From Zhenpiania hominis (lineage in GTDB: Bacteria; Bacillota; Clostridia; Peptostreptococcales; Anaerovoracaceae), in assembly GCF_014333425.1 (NCBI RefSeq), contig NZ_JACRYT010000001.1, forward strand, positions 372,001 to 436,000: a stretch of 64,000 nt of DNA, written 5' to 3'. A program made the translations under genes and the position numbers. Below are positions 1 through 8,908 of this stretch, piece after piece (the first letter of the stretch is position 1; every line of letters starts with the position of its first letter). The notes under the pieces were generated by a model. The model had not been told where the DNA came from. It saw nothing but the letters and a program-made list of their open reading frames with translations, and did not search any database.

Positions 1-20
1 TTTTGGGAGGAGCAAGTCCA

Positions 21-1031
21 ATGCGTAATTTTGACGTAAAAAAGTACATAGAGGAAGGAAAGACAACCTACAGCAAGCGAAAAGATATTGAAGCACTGGC
101 AGACAAAGTGACTGCACGGGGATACAACAATATCGTAATTATCGGGATCGGCGGAACCTGGGCCGAATGGCATCCGGTAGTTCATGTGATGAAGCACTAT
201 ACGGATCTTCCGATTTATCTGGAAAATGCCGCGGAACTTTGTATTAAGAAAGACAAGCGCTATCTGACAAAAGACTCGCTGGTAATTACCGTATCCGCGT
301 CCGGAGATACAAAGGAAATTTTAGCGGCAGTCAAAATGTGTAAAGAGATGGGAATTGAAGTGGCCGGCTTTACAAAGAACAACGAGACACCTCTGGCAAA
401 AGAACTGGATTATATTATCGCCAATCCGTGCGGAGACTGTGAAGACTCCTATATGATGTTCTTCATGCTTGGACTTCGACTTTTATACAACCGGGGGGAA
501 TTCCCGAATTATGAAAAGTTCGCAGATCAGATGGGCGTTCTGCATGAAAATCTTCTGCGGATTCGGGAAGAATTTGAACCGAGAGCAGCTGAAATTGCCA
601 GGGCTTATGCGAAAGAGCCGTACAATATCTTCGTAGGCTCCGGTACCCTTTGGGGGGAAACTTATCTGTTCTCTATGTGTATCCTGGAGGAAATGCAGTG
701 GGTGAGAACAAAATCCGTTACTTCTGCTGACTTTTTCCATGGAACATTGGAACTGGTTGATAAAGATGTACCTGTATTCCTGTTTAAAGGAGAAGACGAA
801 TATCGCGAACTGGACAACCGTGTAGAACGCTTTTGTCAGAAAATTACGGACAAGCTGATTGTAATTGATACCAAGGATTATGATCTGAAAGGAATTGACG
901 AGGAGTTCCGAGTGATCTGCTCTCCAATGATTTTAACGGCGCTGGTAACGGAACGGTTGGCGGCTCATTACGAACTGAATACCGGACACAGCCTGGACTT
1001 CCGCAGATACTACAGACAATTTGATTATTGA
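21..1031 (+). CDS. SIS-domain sugar-phosphate deglycase, FrlB-like
   Basis: A 336-residue protein with two SIS (sugar isomerase) folds. The first carries the phosphosugar-binding loop VSASGDTKEIL near residue 92. The second contains FFHGTLELV near residue 238, matching the FRHGPLEIV segment of E. coli FrlB, and the C-terminus FRRYYRQFDY resembles FrlB's RRYYGGLVEY. FrlB cleaves fructoselysine-6-phosphate to glucose-6-phosphate and lysine; the exact Amadori substrate here is unknown. The ATG at 21 is chosen because GGGAGG lies about 10 bases before it; an in-frame TTG at 3 overlaps that site. It lies directly upstream of a PotABCD-type importer, which suggests the two handle the same substrate. 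Upstream partners such as a kinase would lie outside the window. Confidence 0.8.
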   Translation: MRNFDVKKYIEEGKTTYSKRKDIEALADKVTARGYNNIVIIGIGGTWAEWHPVVHVMKHYTDLPIYLENAAELCIKKDKRYLTKDSLVITVSASGDTKEILAAVKMCKEMGIEVAGFTKNNETPLAKELDYIIANPCGDCEDSYMMFFMLGLRLLYNRGEFPNYEKFADQMGVLHENLLRIREEFEPRAAEIARAYAKEPYNIFVGSGTLWGETYLFSMCILEEMQWVRTKSVTSADFFHGTLELVDKDVPVFLFKGEDEYRELDNRVERFCQKITDKLIVIDTKDYDLKGIDEEFRVICSPMILTALVTERLAAHYELNTGHSLDFRRYYRQFDY

Positions 1032-1053
1032 TAACAGGCGGGAGGAAGAGACG

Positions 1054-2133
1054 ATGGGCGAACCGATTGTTTCGTTAAAGAAGGTAAATAAATTTTTTGG
1101 ATCCAACCATGTTATTAAAGATATGGATCTGGATATTAATGAGGGTGAGTTTCTCACTCTCCTTGGCCCGTCCGGCTGTGGAAAAACAACGATCCTTCGC
1201 ATGATCGCGGGCTTTGAAGATGCGACCAACGGCGTGATCGAAGTTCAGGGAGAACGGGTAGAAGAGAAAGAAGCTTACGAAAGAGATGTTAATACTGTTT
1301 TCCAGAGTTATGCCCTTTTCCCGCATATGACGGTTTATGATAATATCGCCTACGGACTGACCGTGAAAAAGGTGCCGAAAGACCAAATTCGGGAGCGGGT
1401 TAAGGAAATGCTGGAACTTGTGCAGCTGATGGGATTTGAAGGCCGGAAACCGGATATGATGTCCGGCGGACAAAAACAGAGAGTCGCTATCGCGAGAGCG
1501 CTTATCAATAACCCAAAGGTTCTGCTTTTGGATGAACCTCTGGGCGCGCTGGATCTGCAGCTCCGAAAGCAGATGCAGATAGAGCTGAAGCGGCTGCAGA
1601 AGCTTTTGAACATTACATTTGTATATGTTACTCATGATCAGGAAGAAGCGATGACCATGAGCGATCGAATTGCGGTTATGAATGCGGGCGTAATTGAGCA
1701 CCTGGCCTCTCCAAGTGAAATCTACAATCAACCGAAGACAAGGTTTGTTGCCAATTTTATCGGGGAATCCAATATTTTCACCGGAGAAGTGAAAAAAATG
1801 GAGGACCATATTGCGGAGATAAAGGTGGAGCAGGGAAACGTCAAGATGGAGCTTTCCGGATTTGAACAGGGAGAGCAAATCCACGTCTGCGTGCGGCCGG
1901 AAGTTATGAAATACAGTAAAACACCAATTGACGGATTCAGCCTGGAGGGTACGGTAAAGAATGTAATCTTTGTAGGAGCGCAGTACCGCACTCTGGTTAC
2001 CATGGATAACGGATATGATGTGAAGATAAACCGTGTGAAACATGATAATGATCTGAAAGAGGGAGATCGGATTTATCTGTATTGGGATTTAGAGGATGCC
2101 ACCGGAATCAAGGCACAGGAGGTGGAAGCATGA
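1054..2133 (+). CDS. potA: ABC transporter ATP-binding protein, PotA type
   Basis: A 359-residue importer ATPase. Visible are Walker A GPSGCGKTT, the Q-loop FQSYALFPH, the signature MSGGQKQRVAIARAL, Walker B VLLLDEPLGALD and the switch His in YVTHDQEEAMT, followed by a TOBE-like C-terminal domain from about residue 240. This is the architecture of polyamine/thiamine/iron-type importers. The ATG at 1054 follows GGAGG at 1041-1045. The stop overlaps the next gene's start (ATGA), so translation is probably coupled. The PotA name reflects best family resemblance; the FrlB-like gene next door makes the real substrate uncertain. Confidence 0.87.
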   Translation: MGEPIVSLKKVNKFFGSNHVIKDMDLDINEGEFLTLLGPSGCGKTTILRMIAGFEDATNGVIEVQGERVEEKEAYERDVNTVFQSYALFPHMTVYDNIAYGLTVKKVPKDQIRERVKEMLELVQLMGFEGRKPDMMSGGQKQRVAIARALINNPKVLLLDEPLGALDLQLRKQMQIELKRLQKLLNITFVYVTHDQEEAMTMSDRIAVMNAGVIEHLASPSEIYNQPKTRFVANFIGESNIFTGEVKKMEDHIAEIKVEQGNVKMELSGFEQGEQIHVCVRPEVMKYSKTPIDGFSLEGTVKNVIFVGAQYRTLVTMDNGYDVKINRVKHDNDLKEGDRIYLYWDLEDATGIKAQEVEA

Positions 2134-2987
2134 GCGGCTTCAGAAGGAAAATGCCGGTTGCGGTTACAGCGGGACCCATTTCCATATGGATGCTGATTTT
2201 CATACTGCTGCCAATGCTATATATTCTATTCATCAGCTTTATGACGAGAGATGTTTACGGCAACATTGAATACACCTTTACTTTGGATAATTATAAGGAA
2301 ATGTTTCAGCCGCTGTACCTTTCGGTAATTGGAAAGTCGATAAAGATGGCCTTTATTACAACGGTGATTTGTCTGGTGGTCGGCTATCCGCTGGCTTACT
2401 ATATTGCCAGCAAGCCGTCGAAAACCGCGGCAAAGCTTCTAATGCTGGTAATGATTCCGTACTGGACCAGTTCTCTGGTGCGGCTGTTCAGTATCAATCA
2501 GCTGGGGATGCCGAATGGCTTTATCAATTTGATTTTGCTGAAGCTTGGAATTATATCCGAACCAATTAATTTCCTGTTCAGCGATGGAATTGTCATAGTG
2601 GGGCTGTTGATCGCAATGCTGCCGTTTTCGGTACTGCCTCTTTACTCATCCATTGAAAAACTGGACAAATCTCTGCTGGAGGCGTCAAAAGATCTGGGAG
2701 CGAAACCGGCGAAGACCTTTTTTAAAGTGACGGTTCCTTTGACTATGCCGGGAATTGTAGGCTGTGTGCTGCTGGTATTCATTCCGTCTCTGGGCATGTA
2801 CTATGTTCCGGAAATGTTGGGTGGAGGCAAGGTTATGCTTATCGGTACGCTGATTAAGAATCAGTTCCTGATGACAAAGAACTGGCCCTTTGGAGCGTCG
2901 CTGGCGATCCTTCTGATTCTGATTACACTTGCTATGATGTGGATCTACACAAGAGTTGGCAAGCTGGATGATCTGGAGGTGTGCTAG
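2130..2987 (+). CDS. potB: ABC transporter permease, PotB type
   Basis: A 285-residue inner-membrane permease with about six predicted membrane segments. The binding-protein-dependent permease (EAA) loop is visible as LLEASKDLGAKPAKTFFKVT around residues 190-210, which docks on the ATPase. The ATG at 2130 overlaps the potA stop by four bases and is preceded by GGAGGTGG. The PotC-type gene starts on the base after its stop codon. It should form the heterodimeric channel with the next gene. Confidence 0.87.
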   Translation: MSGFRRKMPVAVTAGPISIWMLIFILLPMLYILFISFMTRDVYGNIEYTFTLDNYKEMFQPLYLSVIGKSIKMAFITTVICLVVGYPLAYYIASKPSKTAAKLLMLVMIPYWTSSLVRLFSINQLGMPNGFINLILLKLGIISEPINFLFSDGIVIVGLLIAMLPFSVLPLYSSIEKLDKSLLEASKDLGAKPAKTFFKVTVPLTMPGIVGCVLLVFIPSLGMYYVPEMLGGGKVMLIGTLIKNQFLMTKNWPFGASLAILLILITLAMMWIYTRVGKLDDLEVC

Positions 2988-3833
2988 ATGTCGGAACAGA
3001 AAAAGCTAAGTAAGCGACTAAGAAGAAAAAAAACTTGGGGGAGGATCAGCAATGTATACGCGTTTCTGGTATACTTGTTCATCTATATCCCGATTATCGT
3101 TATGATCATTTATTCTTTCAATGATCAGAAAAACAATTATTACTGGAACGGTTTTACGCTGGAATGGTACGAAAAGATCTTTACGGATTCGGATCTGTTG
3201 GAATTTTTGTGGGTATCTCTGATTGTGGCTATCGCGGCAACGGCAATTTCTATTATTATTGGAACCATTGGAGCCATGGGGCTTGTAAGGTTTGAGTTTA
3301 AGCTAAAGCAGGCGGTTAGCAGTTCTCTTTATATCCCGATTGTAGTGCCCGAAGTCGTTCTTGGTATCTCGCTTCTGATGCTGTTTGAGGTAGCTAATTT
3401 TCCTCTCGGCATGACAGCTATGATTTTGGCCCACGCGACCTTCTGTATTCCTTTTGTGGTGATTATCATGCGGGGCAGAATGTCGGGAATGGATCTTTCC
3501 ATTGAAGAAGCTTCTATGGATCTGGGCGCGAATCGTCTGGTGACTTTTTTTCGGGTCACACTACCCATGTTGGTCCCGGGAATTTTATCCAGCGCGTTCA
3601 TGTCTTTTACCTTGTCCATTGACGATGTTATTATCAGTAACTTTGTTTCAGGGCCATACGCGACGACTCTGCCGGTTAAAATTCTTTCAATGGTAAAAGT
3701 CGGATTGTCTCCGGAGGTAAACGCACTGACCTCCCTCATGGTCGCGGTGTTGTTGATCGGTATTTTACTTAATAGTGTTGTTCAGGCGATCCTTAAAAAG
3801 AGAGCTTCGACAAATATTAAATCTTATTTTTAA
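2988..3833 (+). CDS. potC: ABC transporter permease, PotC type
   Basis: A 281-residue permease with a basic N-terminal tail and then about six membrane helices. The EAA loop reads IEEASMDLGANRLVTFFRVT near residue 175, as in PotC. The start codon directly abuts the potB stop, consistent with a single transcript and coupled translation. It completes the transmembrane part of the importer; the following gene supplies the substrate-binding lipoprotein. Confidence 0.87.
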   Translation: MSEQKKLSKRLRRKKTWGRISNVYAFLVYLFIYIPIIVMIIYSFNDQKNNYYWNGFTLEWYEKIFTDSDLLEFLWVSLIVAIAATAISIIIGTIGAMGLVRFEFKLKQAVSSSLYIPIVVPEVVLGISLLMLFEVANFPLGMTAMILAHATFCIPFVVIIMRGRMSGMDLSIEEASMDLGANRLVTFFRVTLPMLVPGILSSAFMSFTLSIDDVIISNFVSGPYATTLPVKILSMVKVGLSPEVNALTSLMVAVLLIGILLNSVVQAILKKRASTNIKSYF

Positions 3834-3851
3834 GAATGGAGGAAGATGACA

Positions 3852-4919
3852 ATGAAGAGGTTAAAGAAATTCCTTGCATTTGCCGTGATCGGCGTAATGG
3901 TGTTCTCGCTTGCGGCCTGTGGAGGCGGAGGAGAAGAAGAAAACACAGGTGAAGTAAATGTTTACATGTGGTCGGACTATATGTCGCAGGACGTAGTTGA
4001 TAAGTTTACGGAGGAAACCGGGATCAAAGTGAACTTTTCCTATATGAGTACGTCTGAAGAAGCGGCAGCTAAGATTACCAGCGGAGGCGGAGAACAGTAC
4101 GATCTGGTGATGCCGTGTGACGCGGATATGACAAGTTTGATCGAAGGCGGTTACCTGGAAGAGATCAATCTGGACAATATTCCGAATTTCGAGAACCTGG
4201 GTGATGCCTATAAATACAGAGAGTTTGACCCGGAAAACAAATATGCGATTCCTTATTTCATGAATTATGTATATGTAATCTATAACAAGGATACTTGTCC
4301 GGTCGAAATTACATCTTATGAGGATTTGCTGGATCCACAGCTGAAAGGGCAGATCGCGTCTGTAACAGGTCCGCGTAATCTGTTCCCGATTGCCCTTGTT
4401 TCTCTGGGGTACGATCCGAACAGTACAAATGATAAAGAAATTGAAGAAGCTTATGAATGGCTGCAGGATTATGTACCAAATGTAGCCGGATTCGATTCTG
4501 ACAGCGCGGAAAAACTGCTGATTAACGGAGCGGCTTCTGTAGGTTTTGTATTCGACGGTCAGGCAACCAGAGCCTTTGACGCTATGGATAATCTGGAAGT
4601 TGCTGATTTAAGTGATCCGATTCAGCTGGGCGTGGATGAGTTCGTAATTCCGAAGGGCGCGAAAAATAAGGAAAACGCGGAAAAATTCCTGAACTTCCTG
4701 CTGGATGCGGAAAACATGGCAGAAAACCTGCAGGATGATAATTTCTATTCCTGCCCGAATGAAGCGGCGGTAGAACTGATGCCGGATTCCTACAAAAAAC
4801 ACCCGGCAATTAATATCCCGCAGAAAATGAAAGAAAATTATTTCCTGCAGCTGGATGTCGGTGACGCTATGAAGACATATGATAAATACTGGACGATGCT
4901 GATGTCGGAAGAACAGTAA
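3852..4919 (+). CDS. potD: ABC transporter substrate-binding lipoprotein, PotD type
   Basis: A 355-residue extracytoplasmic binding protein. It has a lipoprotein signal (basic MKRLKKF, hydrophobic stretch, then SLAACG with the lipobox Cys at about residue 23) and a PotD/PotF-like fold beginning VNVYMWSDYMSQDVVDKFTE. The start at 3852 is preferred over an ATG at 3846 because GGAGG at 3838-3842 is about nine bases from it. It is the last gene of the potABCD-like operon, and a terminator follows. Family members bind polyamines, but nothing visible proves the ligand here; the adjacent FrlB-like gene suggests a fructosamine or other amine. Confidence 0.85.
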   Translation: MKRLKKFLAFAVIGVMVFSLAACGGGGEEENTGEVNVYMWSDYMSQDVVDKFTEETGIKVNFSYMSTSEEAAAKITSGGGEQYDLVMPCDADMTSLIEGGYLEEINLDNIPNFENLGDAYKYREFDPENKYAIPYFMNYVYVIYNKDTCPVEITSYEDLLDPQLKGQIASVTGPRNLFPIALVSLGYDPNSTNDKEIEEAYEWLQDYVPNVAGFDSDSAEKLLINGAASVGFVFDGQATRAFDAMDNLEVADLSDPIQLGVDEFVIPKGAKNKENAEKFLNFLLDAENMAENLQDDNFYSCPNEAAVELMPDSYKKHPAINIPQKMKENYFLQLDVGDAMKTYDKYWTMLMSEEQ

Positions 4920-4967
4920 ATCAGTCCTGTTATAAAGAACAGAGATGAGGCGGAAAAACCTGGTGTG

Positions 4968-4991
4968 CCTGGCGGTACGCCGGGTTTTTTC
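4968..4991 (+). terminator. Rho-independent terminator after potD-like operon
   Basis: A 7-bp GC-rich stem (cctggcg / cgccggg, one G-T pair) with a 3-base loop is followed by six T residues. It lies about 50 bases after the binding-protein stop and separates the ABC operon from the GPH transporter. Confidence 0.8.
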
Positions 4992-5051
4992 TTGGCTGTG
5001 GACACAGGGACAGTATCAGAGTGGAACAATTACTGAAAGGAGAGAGTATCC

Positions 5052-6506
5052 ATGAAACTGAAGCGTAAGACAAAAATTTCATATGGGCTGGCAGGTGTTG
5101 GAGACTCGGCCTTTTATAATCTGGCAGGAACCTTTTTTATCTTTTTCCTCAGCACCATTGTAGGATTGGATCCGGGTGTCGCTGGGACCATTGCGGCTGT
5201 CGGCGCAATTTGGGAAACCTTATGCGGAGCGGTTGTTGGATATCTATCGGATCATACGAGAACCAGATTCGGGAGAAGGAAACCCTATCTTTTGATTGCG
5301 GCTTTCCCGCTGGCACTCTTTACAAGCCTGGTTTTTACCGCTATCGACGCGGGGGCAGGTTTTCGGGCTTTTTATTATACAGTGATGGTAATTCTTTTCT
5401 GGACCTCATTTTCTGTCTTTTTTGTGCCTTATCTGGCCTGGGGTGCGGAGCTGACCCAGGACTACGATGAGCGGACCGTATTGAGAGGATATACGTTTTT
5501 GTTTAACAATCTGGGGATGGCCATTGGAATGATTCTGCCAAATATCCTCGTGGATCTGCTGATGCAGTGGGGGAAAAGCGAGTCCGGAAGCTGGCAGATG
5601 ATGGCGATTTTCTGCGGCCTGTGCTCGGGTCTTACGATTTTTGCCGGCGCTCTGGGAATTCGAGATCCGAAAGAGCTGGAGCCAGAGGGGGAAGAACTGG
5701 GAAAAAAGAAAGACAAGAGCGCAAAAAGAAGAACGGACAGTCTGAAAAAAATTTGGAATGTCGTGGCGGATATGGTAAAAAACTATGTTCAGATTTTGCG
5801 GCTGAGGGCCATCCGTTTTATTTTAGGAGCCAGTATTTTTTATCTGATCGGGTACGCCATCTTTTGTTCCGATCGAATGTATTTTTTCACCTATAATATG
5901 CGGCTTTCTCCGGGAGCAATTACGGTTGTCATGGCGATTATGACCTTCGCCTCTTCCGTGTTTGTGCCGGTCATTCCGGCGCTCGGCAGGAGATTCGATA
6001 AAAGGACGCTGTTTATCGCCGGAATGGCGTTTTCCGTAGCGGTAATGGGGCTGTATGGATTTATCGGCGTTTCCTCCTTAGCGGCGGCCGGAATTTACGC
6101 TATCGCCTACTGCATGGGAAGCATCTGTTACTGGCAGCTGATTCCGGCCATGATTTATGATGTATGCGAAGTGGATCAGCTGGTCAATCGGAAAGAACGG
6201 GCCGGACTTGTCATTTCTCTGCAGTCCCTTTCTGAATCCCTGGCAAATGCTGTGGGACTGCAGCTTCTGGGGTTGATTCTTAAATTCGCGGGATTTAACG
6301 GAACGGCTTCGGTGCAGGCGCAGTCCACCTTGCTGTGGACCCATCTGTGTTTTACTCTGATCCCGGTCCTCTTTATGATTCTGTCCATTGTGATGATGGC
6401 GCGCTATCCGGTAACAAAGGAGATGTACAATCGGGTGCTTTCCGCCCTGGAACAGAGAAAACGCGGAGAGGAAATCGATATGGAGCCCTTCAAAGGCTTG
6501 AAATAA
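5052..6506 (+). CDS. GPH-family (MFS) sugar:cation symporter
   Basis: A 484-residue protein with about 12 membrane segments. It begins KLKRKTKISYGLAGVGDSAF and carries the cytoplasmic motif GYLSDHTRTRFGRRKPYL near residues 60-77, hallmarks of the glycoside-pentoside-hexuronide family (MelB/XynP/UidB-like). The ATG at 5052 follows AAAGGAG. The gene is bounded by a terminator upstream and a convergent MerR gene downstream, with no glycosidase nearby, so the substrate cannot be inferred. A paralogue lies at 59458-60858. Confidence 0.85.
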   Translation: MKLKRKTKISYGLAGVGDSAFYNLAGTFFIFFLSTIVGLDPGVAGTIAAVGAIWETLCGAVVGYLSDHTRTRFGRRKPYLLIAAFPLALFTSLVFTAIDAGAGFRAFYYTVMVILFWTSFSVFFVPYLAWGAELTQDYDERTVLRGYTFLFNNLGMAIGMILPNILVDLLMQWGKSESGSWQMMAIFCGLCSGLTIFAGALGIRDPKELEPEGEELGKKKDKSAKRRTDSLKKIWNVVADMVKNYVQILRLRAIRFILGASIFYLIGYAIFCSDRMYFFTYNMRLSPGAITVVMAIMTFASSVFVPVIPALGRRFDKRTLFIAGMAFSVAVMGLYGFIGVSSLAAAGIYAIAYCMGSICYWQLIPAMIYDVCEVDQLVNRKERAGLVISLQSLSESLANAVGLQLLGLILKFAGFNGTASVQAQSTLLWTHLCFTLIPVLFMILSIVMMARYPVTKEMYNRVLSALEQRKRGEEIDMEPFKGLK

Positions 6507-6555
6507 ATGTTCGCGCGTGGAGGTTTTCCATGAACGAGCCTGTGGATCATGTCTC

Positions 6556-7380
6556 CTATCCATCCATCAATGGCAGAGAAAGCTTCAGTGTGTAGTTGTC
6601 ATAACCTTTGACTGACATTTCATCCAGGAGTACATCTTCGTAAATATGCGAGCCTGGAGAAAACCCGTGTTCCGCCGCATAATTGAGGAGTTTCTGGCAG
6701 ATTCCCACCACATTTCGATAGCCCTGGTTATCACAACAGACCGCGAATACGCCAGCCGGTCGGACAACTGCTTCCGGGAACCCTGCGTTGGAAATTTTTG
6801 TATAAAAATGGGAATAGACGTAGTTATTTTCATTTTTTAGACATTCTACCGGAATCATACCTCCGATAGCGTAAGGGCTGTAAATATCCAGACTGTGACA
6901 GAAATTCAGATGTTCCGTCATAGCGGTGGTAATAGCCTTGTCTTCGTCTTCCCCGTTATACTCGGTTACAATCAGGTATTCTTCGGGGCGGTTTTCCAAA
7001 AGAATCTTTCCTACAGGTATAGAAAGCCCCGCTTTGGTAAGACCCATTTTTGTATGTATAAAGCGCTTGAGCCACTGCAGCTCTTTGATTTTTTCATCAA
7101 CCTCTTTTTTCTGCTGCTCCAGAAGTTCCAGGAAGGCCTGGGGGCTGCGGTGATCCAGATAGTCTTTAATTTCCGCGAGAGGCATATCCAGTTCTTTCAG
7201 CATGGAAATAGTGGAGAAGATTTCAAGCTGTGTGTAGGAGTAATAGCGGTATCCATTTTCTCCCACTACTTCAGGAGAGAGGATACCGATATCATCGTAA
7301 TGGAATAGGGTTTGTTTTTTTACATTGCATAACCGGGCGAATTCTCCAGTAGTAAAATAGTCTTTTAGGTTCGTCGTCAT
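6556..7380 (-). CDS. MerR-family regulator with GyrI-like effector domain
   Basis: A 274-residue regulator. The N-terminal winged helix (TGEFARLCNVKKQTLFHYDD, then NGYRYYSYTQL) is followed by the MerR dimerisation helix (about residues 75-115) and a C-terminal region resembling the drug-binding GyrI-like fold, as in BmrR. A good ribosome site (TAGGAGA) precedes the ATG at 7380. It is divergent from a MATE efflux gene 76 bp away whose promoter shows the long spacer that MerR proteins remodel. It is therefore inferred to sense a toxic cation or drug and activate the pump. Confidence 0.85.
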   Translation of the reverse strand: MTTNLKDYFTTGEFARLCNVKKQTLFHYDDIGILSPEVVGENGYRYYSYTQLEIFSTISMLKELDMPLAEIKDYLDHRSPQAFLELLEQQKKEVDEKIKELQWLKRFIHTKMGLTKAGLSIPVGKILLENRPEEYLIVTEYNGEDEDKAITTAMTEHLNFCHSLDIYSPYAIGGMIPVECLKNENNYVYSHFYTKISNAGFPEAVVRPAGVFAVCCDNQGYRNVVGICQKLLNYAAEHGFSPGSHIYEDVLLDEMSVKGYDNYTLKLSLPLMDG

Positions 7381-7395
7381 TTTTTTGATCTCCTA

Positions 7396-7426
7396 TTGAC
7401 TGTTTGGTTACCGTATACTTTATCAT
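7396..7426 (+). promoter_or_regulatory. MerR-type promoter with 19-bp spacer for the MATE gene
   Basis: TTGACT (7396-7401) and TATCAT (7421-7426) are separated by 19 bp, longer than the usual 17 bp and typical of promoters activated by MerR proteins. The spacer contains the small palindrome GGTTACC and GTATAC, possible operator elements. The divergent regulator and pump support the reading. Confidence 0.55.
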
Positions 7427-7456
7427 ATTTTTTGTGAAAAGGAAAGGCAGGATAGA

Positions 7457-8815
7457 ATGGAACATTTATTTGATAAAGAAGTAAGACTTGGGAATTTTGT
7501 GAAGTTTGTTACGCCATCCGTAATCATGCTGGTGGTAATCGGACTCTATTATATCATCGACAGTATTTTCGTCTCGAATTTTGTCGGTTCGGACGCGCTG
7601 GCATCTCTGTCTATCGTATATCCGATCCAGGGAATTGTCTGGGGTGTTTCGGTCATGCTGGCCGCCGGCTCCAGCGCGGTAGTGGCCATTAAAATGGGTG
7701 AAAAAAAGTATCGGGAAGCGGATGAGAAGTTTACCCTGATCTGTATTGTTTCCGCAGCCATCGGGGTAGCGATGATTATCGCGGGATTTATTTTTATTGA
7801 TGAGATAATTGGTTTTCTGGGAGCAACGGAACGTCTGTGGGATTATTGCAAGGGGTACGCGCAGATTTTGATTCTGGCTATTCCGGCGGCTTTTCTGGGA
7901 GTGCTGTTTGAGTACTTTATCCGTGTGGACGGACGTCCGGGCTTTACGCTAATGTTATATCTGTCCGGCGGAATCGTACATCTTGGTCTGGATTATGTAT
8001 TTATCGTTGTCTGTGACTGGGGGATTAAAGGCGCCGCGTGGGCAACTCTGGCCGGTATGGTGACCGTCATGTTAATCGGAGCGGGTTATTTTGTTTTCCG
8101 GGAGACGCAGTTAAAAATTGTAAAGCCGAAATGGGACGGCAGATATATCGCTCATTCCATGCTGAACGGATCTTCCGAGATGGTATCAGAGGCTTCGGTA
8201 GGAATTACAACTTTCTTCTTCAATATGATTGTCATACGGTTGGCGGGAGAAAACGGCGTGGCGGCCCTGAGTATTGTGCTGAACTCCCATTATCTTCTGA
8301 TTTCCGTACATCTTGGCTATATTACAGGCGTAGCGCCGCTGATCAGCTATTTTTATGGGGCGAAAGAATATCTGAAAGTAAACGTATTTTTGAAATATTC
8401 AAGGGTCTTTATGCTGTCTTCCTCTGTGATTCTGGCAGTATTGTGCTTTATCTGCGCGCCCCTTATCGCTCAGGCTTATGAGCCAAAGGGAACTCCGGTC
8501 TACGAAATGGCGGAGACAGGGATTCGGTATCTGTCGGCAGCGTTTTTGTTTACCGGTGTGAATGTGTTTGCCTCCGGCTTTTTCACAGCTTATGGAAACG
8601 GCCAGATTTCCGCGCTGATCTCTTTGTCAAGAGCGCTGATTATGGTGCTGGTTGGAGCTTTCCTCCTGTCCTGGCTGTTCGGCCTGCACGGAGTCTGGAT
8701 GACCCTTCCCTTCGCGGAGGTTACAACAACGGCGCTGGCGCTTGGAATGTTCAAACGGTATAAAAATGTGTATCACTACGATTTGCTGTACCGGGGAGAC
8801 GGAAAAACGGCATAA
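7457..8815 (+). CDS. MATE-family multidrug efflux transporter
   Basis: A 452-residue membrane protein with about 12 helices in two homologous halves, starting DKEVRLGNFVKFVTPSVIMLVV and including SIFVSNFVGSDALASLSIVYPIQ near residue 40. This is the NorM/DinF/MepA superfamily, which exports cationic drugs in exchange for Na+ or H+. The ribosome site GAAAGGCAGG precedes the ATG. It is divergent from a MerR regulator and ends at a strong terminator. Confidence 0.87.
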   Translation: MEHLFDKEVRLGNFVKFVTPSVIMLVVIGLYYIIDSIFVSNFVGSDALASLSIVYPIQGIVWGVSVMLAAGSSAVVAIKMGEKKYREADEKFTLICIVSAAIGVAMIIAGFIFIDEIIGFLGATERLWDYCKGYAQILILAIPAAFLGVLFEYFIRVDGRPGFTLMLYLSGGIVHLGLDYVFIVVCDWGIKGAAWATLAGMVTVMLIGAGYFVFRETQLKIVKPKWDGRYIAHSMLNGSSEMVSEASVGITTFFFNMIVIRLAGENGVAALSIVLNSHYLLISVHLGYITGVAPLISYFYGAKEYLKVNVFLKYSRVFMLSSSVILAVLCFICAPLIAQAYEPKGTPVYEMAETGIRYLSAAFLFTGVNVFASGFFTAYGNGQISALISLSRALIMVLVGAFLLSWLFGLHGVWMTLPFAEVTTTALALGMFKRYKNVYHYDLLYRGDGKTA

Positions 8816-8840
8816 AAGCCTTTTCGTACAAACTGCGCAA

Positions 8841-8876
8841 AAAAACAGGGCAGCCCTTGTCGGAAGCCCTGTTTTT
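8841..8876 (+). terminator. Terminator after MATE gene
   Basis: A perfect 11-bp stem (AAAAACAGGGC / GCCCTGTTTTT) with a 14-base loop lies 25 bases after the MATE stop. The prmA promoter overlaps its downstream half. Confidence 0.85.
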
Positions 8877-8885
8877 CTATATAAT
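8857..8885 (+). promoter_or_regulatory. Sigma-A-type promoter for prmA-rsmE
   Basis: TTGTCG (8857-8862), a 17-bp spacer and a perfect TATAAT (8880-8885) lie 23 bases before the prmA start codon. The -35 falls in the loop of the preceding terminator hairpin. Confidence 0.7.
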
Positions 8886-8908
8886 AAAACAGATGCGGGA
8901 GGTTGCAG

